Origin: Flammeovirga sp. EKP202
GTDB taxonomy: Bacteria; Bacteroidota; Bacteroidia; Cytophagales; Flammeovirgaceae
Direction: 5' to 3'
DNA length: 64,000 nucleotides
NCBI RefSeq assembly: GCF_014534745.1
Contig: NZ_JACVVP010000014.1
Coordinates: 1 to 64,000 of the forward strand
In this document: positions 52,609 to 60,487 of the stretch, piece after piece
Layout: the number at the start of each line of letters is the position of its first letter
Position numbering within the stretch: the stretch's first letter is position 1
Notes under the pieces: generated by a model
Seen by the model: only the letters and a program-made list of their open reading frames with translations
The model's database searches: none
What the model was told of the DNA's origin: nothing
Program-made: the position numbers and the translations under genes

Positions 52609-52766
52609 GAAATTACATACATACTAGCCAATTCAATTATAAATATAATTTCACTAAAGCTTGAACATGCAAAACAGTACTAAGTCAGACGGTGCTAATT
52701 ACTCAAGAAAATTTGTTCAGGTATTCTACTTATAATCCTTCAATTAATCGAATAATTAATTTGCAT

Positions 52767-52800
52767 AAAGGCTACCATTATTTTGGTAGCCTTTTTATTT
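52767..52800 (+). terminator. Terminator between convergent genes
   Basis: AAAGGCTACC (52767-52776) pairs with GGTAGCCTTT (52785-52794), followed by TTATTTTA. It can end the plus gene stopping at 52608; on the other strand it follows the minus gene ending at 52800. Confidence 0.85.
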
Positions 52801-53465
52801 TATATTGTAGTTTTGATATTGAGAATAGCACTTAGCTGTTTTATTTCTTCTTTTATCAATTGTATCTCATTGACCATTTGATCGTATTGAGCCTGATAAT
52901 TATCTCGTTCTTTTTGTACCCTTTTGATATCGTATTGAAACCATTCTTTAGAAGGAAGCGAGGCAACAAGTTCATTGTAGTCTTCAACCTTGTTTTGATA
53001 TTGGGCGATTAATGATGTAGTTTCTTTTTTTCCACTGACTGCTTTAATATACTTCTTATTGATAGTATACTGATAACCGTTAGTAGTTTGAAAGGTGAAA
53101 GTACTTCTAGAGTGATTGACTAGTAATACGGAATCTCCTTCATCAAAATAGTAATCTTTCTTATCCGTCTTATTGGTAATGCTGATATCCTTTTTAAAAG
53201 TACCTATAGCGTTATTGACAGGCTTAATATCATTTAGATATTGATGTATTGAATCTCGTTCGTGTTCAATATTTCTAATTTCTCTTTCTAGTCCATAAAC
53301 TAAACTGCTTAGAGAAACCGAATCTATACTAAATTCTTTTTCTAATTTTTGTAATTGATTCTCTTTCTCTGCTAATAATTTTTGATTGGTTTTATAGTTT
53401 TGAGAATATAAATTTTGAGAAAAATAGAAGAACGAAATGCTGAAAAGTAGAAAATACTTTTTCAT
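52800..53465 (-). CDS. Secreted coiled-coil protein (221 aa)
   Basis: 221 aa. Signal peptide (FYFSQNLYSQ). Two coiled-coil stretches flank a small beta domain: about 30-80 (LAEKENQLQKLEKEFSIDS, LEREIRNIEHERDSIHQYL), a beta part at about 90-140 (YYFDEGDSVLLVNHSRSTFTF, GYQYTINKKYIKAV) that looks like an SH3-type barrel, and about 150-215 (VQKERDNYQAQYDQMVNEIQ, IKEEIKQLSAI). No family recognised. Likely periplasmic and oligomeric. Single gene. Confidence 0.7.
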   Translation of the reverse strand: MKKYFLLFSISFFYFSQNLYSQNYKTNQKLLAEKENQLQKLEKEFSIDSVSLSSLVYGLEREIRNIEHERDSIHQYLNDIKPVNNAIGTFKKDISITNKTDKKDYYFDEGDSVLLVNHSRSTFTFQTTNGYQYTINKKYIKAVSGKKETTSLIAQYQNKVEDYNELVASLPSKEWFQYDIKRVQKERDNYQAQYDQMVNEIQLIKEEIKQLSAILNIKTTI

Positions 53466-53581
53466 ATTCTTTTATTGTTTTGATTGTAATGAATTTAAGC
53501 AAATGATTAGGGTAATATAAAAACACCCTTCTACTGCAAAATTAAAGTAATAAAAGGGTTAATTGTTTGATTTGAAACTTA

Positions 53582-54715
53582 TTATTTCTTAAAAAACAAC
53601 TGAATTGCATTAGGAAATCGCTTTGCCCAATCTCCTTCTGAATGTCTAGCCTCCTTATCAATCACTACAAAAAGATCATTATTTTGTTTGAAACCTTTTT
53701 CTTGAAGTGACTCAGACATCATATCAACACCTTCTTGAAGTATAATATCTACTTGCTTACCTCCATTGTCAATGTAAATGAGAAGATCTTTTTTAGAACT
53801 ATCTTTGATACTTTCTATGTGATCAAAATCTTCATATTTAAAGGCAGGCGACATGCATATTGCACCCTTAAATAGGTCCGAATATTCCCACGCAATCATA
53901 AAACTGACCAAGCCTCCCATTGAAGAGCCTGCTACTACTGTATTTTGCTTTTCAGGTTTAGTTCTATAGATATTGTCAATAAAATGTTTTAGATCAATAG
54001 CGATTGATTTACGATAGATTTTTCCTTTATCTGTATCTCCATAGTCTTCGGTTCGATCCGTAGTACAGTATGATCCTACAATAATAATCTCCTTAAGTAG
54101 ACCTTTGCGGACTAAACTGTCTACCGTTTCATCTACCTGCCAGTCTACACCAAATGAAGATGTTGCAGGGTCTATGATATTTTGTCCATCATGCATATAC
54201 AATACAGGATACCTTTTATCTGTGTCGCTAAAATAGGAGGGTGGCAACCATACGATAATATCCCTATCTAAAAGTCCATCAATATGAAAGTTTTGGTGAT
54301 AACGAACTTCACCAGTGATTTGACCTTGGTTTTTTTTCTCTTTGCCATCCGTCCATTGCTCAATCGTTAAATGGAAAGTAGTGTCTCGTTGAGGTACTAT
54401 AAACTCGTCATTTTGTCTTTCATTTCCATTTTTATCTGTGGCTTGAAATTTCCAGTCACCCAGTGTAAATTTAAATTCTAATAATTTCCTAGGTTCAACT
54501 TTATGGCTAAAACTCCAGTTCAATTCATTTACTTTCTCCATTTTGATTTGTGAGGGGTCCCAGGCTCCTAAGAAGTCCTGATTGCCGACAATATAGAGAT
54601 CTTTCTCAACTGGATGATTTAATTTGATATTCCATGTGACTGTTACTTCATCTGAAGAAGGAGAGCAGCTTATAAAAAGTAAATAGGAGAGAGTGATTAA
54701 TAATAGTTTTTTCAT
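53582..54715 (-). CDS. Lipoprotein esterase with N-terminal CBM20-like domain
   Basis: 377 aa. Lipobox LLFISCSPSSDE. Residues about 24-125 form a CBM20/starch-binding-like domain (VTVTWNIKLNHPVEKDLYIVGN, FLGAWDPSQIKMEKVNELNW). An esterase of the D/Fes family follows (about 140-377): VWLPPSYFSDTDKRYPVLYMHDG, then VAGSSMGGLVSFMIAW with nucleophile S265, an Asp in LLIYIDNGGKQVD and His in KEARHSEGDWAKR. Such proteins deacylate carbohydrate or siderophore esters; an envelope esterase on glycan is the likely reading. Single gene; the terminator of the next unit lies just upstream. Confidence 0.85.
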   Translation of the reverse strand: MKKLLLITLSYLLFISCSPSSDEVTVTWNIKLNHPVEKDLYIVGNQDFLGAWDPSQIKMEKVNELNWSFSHKVEPRKLLEFKFTLGDWKFQATDKNGNERQNDEFIVPQRDTTFHLTIEQWTDGKEKKNQGQITGEVRYHQNFHIDGLLDRDIIVWLPPSYFSDTDKRYPVLYMHDGQNIIDPATSSFGVDWQVDETVDSLVRKGLLKEIIIVGSYCTTDRTEDYGDTDKGKIYRKSIAIDLKHFIDNIYRTKPEKQNTVVAGSSMGGLVSFMIAWEYSDLFKGAICMSPAFKYEDFDHIESIKDSSKKDLLIYIDNGGKQVDIILQEGVDMMSESLQEKGFKQNNDLFVVIDKEARHSEGDWAKRFPNAIQLFFKK

Positions 54716-54735
54716 TTCATATAATAGTTTGTAAT

Positions 54736-54769
54736 AAAAAAAGCCCCATACTTTTGAAGTATGAGGCTT
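54736..54769 (-). terminator. Terminator of the coaX-OMP-TPR operon
   Basis: AAGCCCCATACTT (54741-54753) pairs with 54757-54769 with one mismatch. On the minus strand it is followed by TTTTTATTAC. It lies 27 nt after the TPR gene stop. Confidence 0.85.
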
Positions 54770-54795
54770 GAAGTTTTTTCAATGTTTATTGAAAA

Positions 54796-56454
54796 CTATG
54801 GACGAACTCTTAAAGTAGTTGATCCACCGATCCAACATCCAATTTGTAAAGGCTTACCTTCTGCATAACCTTTCGCAGCTAATGTAAATACATCAGACTT
54901 AGAAGGGAATTGCTTTTGAGCAGCAGCCATTTTAGATGAAGCACCAGCTTTAGAATACATATCGTAAGCTGCTAAGTAACAAGCTCTCTCATGAACATTG
55001 TCATTTGAAGACTCGAAACATTGCTTGTAAGAACCCATGTAAAGGTCACCAATGAAAGTGTAAGCTTCTTTTGAGATTTCACTATCAAACTCGACTGCTT
55101 TGTAAGCTTGAGCACGAGCTTGAGTTTTTAAACCTTTCTTGTTATATAACTTCGCAAGGTCAATTGAAGTCTCAGCTTGTTTTGTAGGGTCTTCAGCGTA
55201 TAATTCAATAGCTTTTTCTTTCCACTCGATAGCTTTGTCTACATCGTCTTTTTTGATGTATTGACCAGCGATAACACTTGCCATTGCAGCTTGAGGTTCA
55301 GCTTCAAATACTACTAATGCAGCATCTAAGAAGTAAGGACCGTCAGTACATTTCTTACGGATTGAGTAACCGAAGATCTTTTTAGCAGTAGCAATATCAG
55401 AAGGATCAGCTTTAAATTTAGCACCTAATTTATCGTTGATGAAGTCACAATCGATATCTAACATACCCATGATGTACTTATCACCCATAGTTTGAATACG
55501 AGTCCAAGCTTTTACATCTTTATCTTTCTTTGCAGCAGTAGCAATTTCAATGTTTTTACCAGCAATTTCAGAAACGAAATCATATTCGTCCATTAACCAG
55601 TTTTCATTGAAAGTTTTGTACTTTTTGAATTCAGCGTCATTTGTTTCAAACGCAGTTTCAAGATTTACTAATTCTTTCTCAGCAGCAGCCTTTTTAGCAG
55701 TGTACTCTTTGATTTGATCATCAGTGTACTTACCATCTTTGTTTGCAATTACTGAATTTGCAGTTAAGATTGCTGACTTTTGAGCTTTTGTTTTAGGATC
55801 TTTGTTAAATCCTTGAACCGCTTTTTTGTAAGCAATGTGTAACTTAGCTACGATTGCAACATAAGCTGACATGTTTGAATCATCAGTTTTAACACCGTCT
55901 CTGTCAGCTACTTTTCTATAGAAAGTATAGTACTCAGGAAGTCTCTCGTCGAAATCAGGACGATCTTTTACATATCTGTATAAGTATTTACCTTTTGTTG
56001 ATTCCCACTTTTCAGCTTCACCAAAGTATTTACCTCTCTCATCATATAGTTTAAGCACCATGTCTTCATACTCTGTGATAAGACCTTTATCTGCGGCATC
56101 TTTTTTCTTCGTTTCAGCAGAAAGTTTAGCTTTGAAAAGCTTCAATCCGTAGATGTATAAGTTTTTATGGATATATGGAGCATTAGAATACAAGTAATTG
56201 AATGCGTCAAGTGTTTCTTGTCCGTAATTCTTTGCTTTCATATTATCAGAGAAGAAAGTGTATTTCGACTTAGTCTCTTCTACATTCTCACCCCAGCAAT
56301 ACCCTCTCGCATCACATCCTTTTTTCACGCTACCATCAGCAGCATTTTGTTCGGTTAAACCATTGTCCTTTTCGGCTTCTGTTCCTTCTTCTTGTGCTTG
56401 AGCAATTCCTGCTACAAACATTAGTCCTAATAGAAAGGTTGCTAACTTATTCAT
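54796..56454 (-). CDS. Secreted tetratricopeptide-repeat protein (552 aa)
   Basis: 552 aa. Signal peptide (LMFVAGIAQAQ). A short segment with two Cys follows (GCDARGYCWGEN), then a largely helical protein with TPR-like repeats, clearest at about 395-480 (VIAGQYIKKDDVDKAIEWKEKA, IDLAKLYNKKGLKTQARAQAYKA, AYTFIGDLYMGSYKQCF). The last 15 residues (QIGCWIGGSTTLRVRP) are well ordered and Cys-containing. Composition is rich in Ala and Lys, unlike its neighbours, which suggests high expression. It starts 18 nt after the outer-membrane protein gene and is the last gene of the coaX operon. An envelope role is inferred. Confidence 0.82.
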   Translation of the reverse strand: MNKLATFLLGLMFVAGIAQAQEEGTEAEKDNGLTEQNAADGSVKKGCDARGYCWGENVEETKSKYTFFSDNMKAKNYGQETLDAFNYLYSNAPYIHKNLYIYGLKLFKAKLSAETKKKDAADKGLITEYEDMVLKLYDERGKYFGEAEKWESTKGKYLYRYVKDRPDFDERLPEYYTFYRKVADRDGVKTDDSNMSAYVAIVAKLHIAYKKAVQGFNKDPKTKAQKSAILTANSVIANKDGKYTDDQIKEYTAKKAAAEKELVNLETAFETNDAEFKKYKTFNENWLMDEYDFVSEIAGKNIEIATAAKKDKDVKAWTRIQTMGDKYIMGMLDIDCDFINDKLGAKFKADPSDIATAKKIFGYSIRKKCTDGPYFLDAALVVFEAEPQAAMASVIAGQYIKKDDVDKAIEWKEKAIELYAEDPTKQAETSIDLAKLYNKKGLKTQARAQAYKAVEFDSEISKEAYTFIGDLYMGSYKQCFESSNDNVHERACYLAAYDMYSKAGASSKMAAAQKQFPSKSDVFTLAAKGYAEGKPLQIGCWIGGSTTLRVRP

Positions 56455-56472
56455 GTTTGAAAATCCGATTGA

Positions 56473-57771
56473 TTAGTTGATTTTTCGCCTTACAAACCAG
56501 CGATCGTTGATTGTTACACCTATATTTAATTGATAGTGACGATCATCGAAGGTATTACTGTTTTGAACCTCTGATTCTTTCCACCCATATTGTCCAGAGA
56601 CAGATAAGGAAGAAAAGCCCATCGGGAATTCAATACCAGCCGTCACTAAATACTCTTTAATCTTTTTATCAGGTCCGTAGGGTTCATAAGGAGATACTCC
56701 GTAAGAGAAACCACCTCTATATGTAATCCTATCAAAATAGCTTGTTGATAAGTAGTTAGAAGTATATTCAACACCAAAACCTATTTTATAAGTATCTGTT
56801 AGTTGAGATCTTCCATCATAATCAACAAAGTTTGACCAATTTTGATGTTTAAAGTCAACTGCTACTGCCAATTTCCCTACTAATTCGTAACTCAAACCTA
56901 CTGCAAGTTCCTGAGGCATTGTTGCGACTTGTGAATTATCGACAATAATAGTATCTCTATTTAAAATTAAGTCAGTTGTAGAACGTGTTTGAATATCTTC
57001 TAGACGTTTTACATTAACTTGTTGTTCAAAAGTATATGTAGCACCAAAGTTAATTCTCGATCCCTTTTCTTTAGAACCTAGGTGATGAGAGTAGTAAACC
57101 CCTGGCTTATAAACTAAACCTCTGTAATTTAAACGAACACCTCTAGCTGAGATAAAGTCGCTTGAACCGTCGATGAGTTCAGTTTTTGTATTTCTTTCTA
57201 TAACTCCAATGTTGTACCCTAATTCAAGACCAATTGAAAGGCCTTTTGCAACACGAAATGCATTTGAAAAATAAACTTGGTTAATACCACCTTTACCTTC
57301 ATTCTGTATTGCGTAATACTTAGCAGGAGTTAATTGACCATTAACAGGTATACTTAAAGTGTCAAGCTGAGAGAATCTGTACCCCACTGTAGTGAAAGGT
57401 TTGAATCCAATACTCATTGTCCACCTTTGACTCACCGGAAAAGCAAAAGTCATATAACTTAAACCTCCACCGTAGTCGGCCTGCGTTTGGTTTTCTGCTG
57501 TTAACGTTCTTTGTTCGGCATACATACCGATTTCAAAAAGCGTTAAGTTGTTATAAGTTAACGTCGCAGGGTTGAGCAAATTGGAATGTCCATAACTTGC
57601 TAAGCCTACACCTGTGTTACCCATACCTCTATTTCGAACAGAGGTCGCTTCTACAGGATTTCCAACTCCTAATGCTGTAAAAGGAGAATTGCCTATTTGC
57701 GCTGAAGCTGTTGTAGTGAACGCAAAAATTGAGAGGCAAGTAAGAATGATATGATTAATACGTCTATACAT
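56473..57771 (-). CDS. Outer-membrane beta-barrel protein (432 aa)
   Basis: 432 aa with a signal peptide (FAFTTTASAQ). It begins IGNSPFTALGVGNPVEATSVRNRGMGNTGVG with NLLNPA shortly after, the opening of Bacteroidota barrel proteins related to FadL/PorV-type transporters, and runs on in amphipathic strands (YMTFAFPVSQRWTMSIGFKPF, LSIGLELGYNIGVIERNTKTE, FSSLSVSGQYGWKESEVQ). It overlaps the coaX gene by 8 bp, so the two are translationally coupled. Not the true PorV by context. The cargo is unknown. Confidence 0.85.
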   Translation of the reverse strand: MYRRINHIILTCLSIFAFTTTASAQIGNSPFTALGVGNPVEATSVRNRGMGNTGVGLASYGHSNLLNPATLTYNNLTLFEIGMYAEQRTLTAENQTQADYGGGLSYMTFAFPVSQRWTMSIGFKPFTTVGYRFSQLDTLSIPVNGQLTPAKYYAIQNEGKGGINQVYFSNAFRVAKGLSIGLELGYNIGVIERNTKTELIDGSSDFISARGVRLNYRGLVYKPGVYYSHHLGSKEKGSRINFGATYTFEQQVNVKRLEDIQTRSTTDLILNRDTIIVDNSQVATMPQELAVGLSYELVGKLAVAVDFKHQNWSNFVDYDGRSQLTDTYKIGFGVEYTSNYLSTSYFDRITYRGGFSYGVSPYEPYGPDKKIKEYLVTAGIEFPMGFSSLSVSGQYGWKESEVQNSNTFDDRHYQLNIGVTINDRWFVRRKIN

Positions 57772-58486
57772 GTAATCTCAGGATACTATCGATTCCCTTG
57801 AGAACCAAATTTCGGTCTGCAAAGATGCTTGAATTTAATTTAGATTCAAAAGTATTTGCAACTCCACCGCATAGTAAATTATTAATTCTACCAAATTTTG
57901 CCTCATATTGGCGAATAATTCCATCAATTTCAGCCGTGATACCATTTACCGCCCCTGATAACATACAATTATCAGTACTGTTGCCGATCAGGTCGACATT
58001 AGTTTCTTCCCATTCTAGAAGAGGTAAGTTAGCCGTAAATGAATGCATTGCTTTTAATCTCATATTTATTCCTGGTGAAATTCCACCACCTAAATATTCG
58101 TTTTTGTAATTAATGAAATCATAAGTGACACAAGTGCCGATATCAATAACAAGACAGTTTTCATTAGGGAAAACAGACATTGCACCAACTACTGCTGCAA
58201 TTCGATCTACACCCAATGTTTTAGGAGTTGCGTAACGATTGATGAACGGTAATTTCAAATCTGATGTAATAATAACAACATCAAACTCTTTTTCTAGTTC
58301 TTGGACCAAATTATTTTCAATTTTGCCCACATTTGCTATACCAATACATTCGCAAGAGAAGTCTTTTAATGCTTTTATAAGTTCTACTTCCTCTTTAAAG
58401 ACACAAACATCTATCAATTCGTTGTCTTGAAAGAATCCAACTTTCATTAAAGTATTGCCTATATCAATAGCGACTCTCTTTTTCAT
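57764..58486 (-). CDS. coaX: Type III pantothenate kinase
   Basis: 240 aa. The ASKHA motifs are MKKRVAIDIGNTLMKVGFF (phosphate 1), TLGVDRIAAVVGA and LVIDIGTCVTYDFI (phosphate 2), followed by GGGISPGINMRLKAMHSFTANLPLLEW and NCMLSGAVNGITAEIDGIIRQYE. It phosphorylates pantothenate in the first step of CoA synthesis and is of the type not inhibited by CoA, using K+ or NH4+. First gene of the minus-strand operon coaX-OMP-TPR. Confidence 0.95.
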   Translation of the reverse strand: MKKRVAIDIGNTLMKVGFFQDNELIDVCVFKEEVELIKALKDFSCECIGIANVGKIENNLVQELEKEFDVVIITSDLKLPFINRYATPKTLGVDRIAAVVGAMSVFPNENCLVIDIGTCVTYDFINYKNEYLGGGISPGINMRLKAMHSFTANLPLLEWEETNVDLIGNSTDNCMLSGAVNGITAEIDGIIRQYEAKFGRINNLLCGGVANTFESKLNSSIFADRNLVLKGIDSILRLHV

Positions 58487-58570
58487 TACGTACTTTCAAA
58501 CTCACTTTTCGATATCCTCACAGTATCGCTTACCACTTACATAAATAATGTTAGATAGAAATTATTCAAA

Positions 58571-58600
58571 ATATTTTAGGTTTAATTAACCTAATATTCA
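58571..58600. terminator. Small palindrome after the antiporter gene
   Basis: TAGGTT/AACCTA arms around TAATT, flanked by AATATT on both sides. It lies 9 nt beyond the antiporter stop (58609) and may end that minus-strand transcript. Confidence 0.4.
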
Positions 58601-58608
58601 ATGATTTG

Positions 58609-60423
58609 TTATTCATTAAACTTAATATAGACAATTTCGTCCCCTTCATTGATTTCATTAAGAGAGTCGGTAACGGGAGTTACATAGTTGTTTTCATGGA
58701 TGATAAACACCGGTAAATCAAGCTGCTCTAAGAAATCGATACTCTCTTCTTGGTCCATTGACTTCTGAACTTTGATATGTTTTACCTGATGTTTTTTACG
58801 GATCAATGTACTTAATCCAATAAAATCATATTTTCCTCTGAAGAGTAAATGTTGTGGTTTTTGAAGTGTATGCATTTCAACTTCCATCTTTGAAGCAATA
58901 CGAAAAACTTTATTCATACCCAATTCAGAGGAGATGGTACGGTTACCCAAAATATTAATTTCATTATTGGAAGTTGTTGAAAAAAGTTGACCATATGCTG
59001 AAAAGTCTACATTTTCTATGGCACCATCTGATAAAATACTTCCTTCATAAGTTGGGATCCTATGTCTTTTGGCTTCCCTTAAGTTTTGCTCTGATGTATC
59101 AGAAACCATTACAGGTATATGATATTGTTGTAATATCTTAGCAATAAAAAGTCCTACTTCACTTGCCCCAAGGAATAGAATACCATTAGGTTCTTGTCTC
59201 GTAACTTTTAATAGTTTAGCAAAAGGTTTTGCGGTCAAACCCTGAAGAATCACTGTGCCAATGATGATCATAAAAGTCAGAGGAAGTAATAACTTAGCTT
59301 CTTCGACTTGGGCAGGAGTGATAGGTGCAATACCTTGAGTAAGTTTTAATGTGAATAAAGAGGCAACACCTGCAGCAACTATACCTCTTGGAGAGATATA
59401 GGAGATGAAAATTCTTTCTTTCCATGTCAGTGACGTCCCCAAAGTACTAAAGAGAACCACCAAGGGTCGCAACACATAAATAATAACAATAAATAAGAAA
59501 ATACTTTGGAAATTGGCTAATGCTTCAAGGTCACTGATATTCATTCTTGAAGACAACATCACAAAGAGAAAGGATATCAAAATGAGTGTTACATCTTCTT
59601 TGAAAGCCAAAATAGATTTAATTGAAGCTACTTTTGAGTTCGCTAATATCATCCCATATACCGTCACTGCTAATAATCCCGATTCAGCATGTAAAAGGTC
59701 TGAAAAGGCAAAAGTGGCAATCACAAAACCAAGGATAACTGTATTCTTAAGATGATCAGGTAACAATCTTTGATTTAAAACTCTTGTAGTTATAAAAGCG
59801 GCTATTCCTCCAGAAATTAACCCTGATAAAGTCAGTAATGTAAATCCTTTTAGTGCAAAGAAGGTAAATAGCTCATTGGGTTGACCAGAAATAATGAAAT
59901 CAAAAATAAGAATGGCCGTTAAAGCACCTACTGGATCGATTAAAATTCCTTCCCACTTTAAAATGGTATTAATACGAGCGTTTGGCTTTACATTTCTCAA
60001 TAAAGGCCCAATAACAGTGGGGCCACTTACAATGATCAACGCACTGAAAAGGAATGCTATTCTATAACTGATCCCCATGATATAGTGCGTGGCAATAGCT
60101 CCTCCGATTAATGTAATAAAGGTGCCGAAAAAGAGTAAACGCCAAATTACACTTCCAATATTTTTGGTTTCTTTTAATTTGAGTGTCATTCCTCCCTCAA
60201 AAAGAATTAATCCCACTGATAAGTTGACAACATCAAATAATAGTTCCCCGTGAAAAATTTTATCTCCGTCAATAAACTTCGAGCCATCGGGAGTGAAATA
60301 CGTAGAGAAGGGTCCTACTAAAAGGCCTATTAATATAAGCGGTAAGATTGCAGGAATCTTGATTCTCCAACCAAGCCACTGTGCAAAAAATCCCAACCCG
60401 ATAAGTCCTGCAAGTTCGATCAT
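58609..60423 (-). CDS. Cation:proton antiporter (CPA family) with RCK/TrkA-N domain
   Basis: 604 aa. About 12-13 membrane helices fill residues 1-395 (LAGLIGLGFFAQWLGWRIKIPAILPLILIGLL at the start, then SVGLILFEGGMTLKLKET). WEGILIDPVGALTAILIFDF carries the acidic ion-binding pattern of Na+/H+ antiporters. A cytoplasmic nucleotide-binding domain begins near 411 (ILFLGASEVGLFIAKILQQYH, then MVSDTSEQNLREAKRHRIPTYEG) and the protein ends with a TrkA-C-like part. It exports Na+ or K+ in exchange for H+. It lies 64 nt downstream of the PBP1C gene, in the same direction. Confidence 0.9.
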   Translation of the reverse strand: MIELAGLIGLGFFAQWLGWRIKIPAILPLILIGLLVGPFSTYFTPDGSKFIDGDKIFHGELLFDVVNLSVGLILFEGGMTLKLKETKNIGSVIWRLLFFGTFITLIGGAIATHYIMGISYRIAFLFSALIIVSGPTVIGPLLRNVKPNARINTILKWEGILIDPVGALTAILIFDFIISGQPNELFTFFALKGFTLLTLSGLISGGIAAFITTRVLNQRLLPDHLKNTVILGFVIATFAFSDLLHAESGLLAVTVYGMILANSKVASIKSILAFKEDVTLILISFLFVMLSSRMNISDLEALANFQSIFLFIVIIYVLRPLVVLFSTLGTSLTWKERIFISYISPRGIVAAGVASLFTLKLTQGIAPITPAQVEEAKLLLPLTFMIIIGTVILQGLTAKPFAKLLKVTRQEPNGILFLGASEVGLFIAKILQQYHIPVMVSDTSEQNLREAKRHRIPTYEGSILSDGAIENVDFSAYGQLFSTTSNNEINILGNRTISSELGMNKVFRIASKMEVEMHTLQKPQHLLFRGKYDFIGLSTLIRKKHQVKHIKVQKSMDQEESIDFLEQLDLPVFIIHENNYVTPVTDSLNEINEGDEIVYIKFNE

Positions 60424-60487
60424 ATAGTGTAAATGCGTATTTCTATTTAAAGAAGTTTTGAGTTTTTATGATGTAAGTTTTTTGAAC

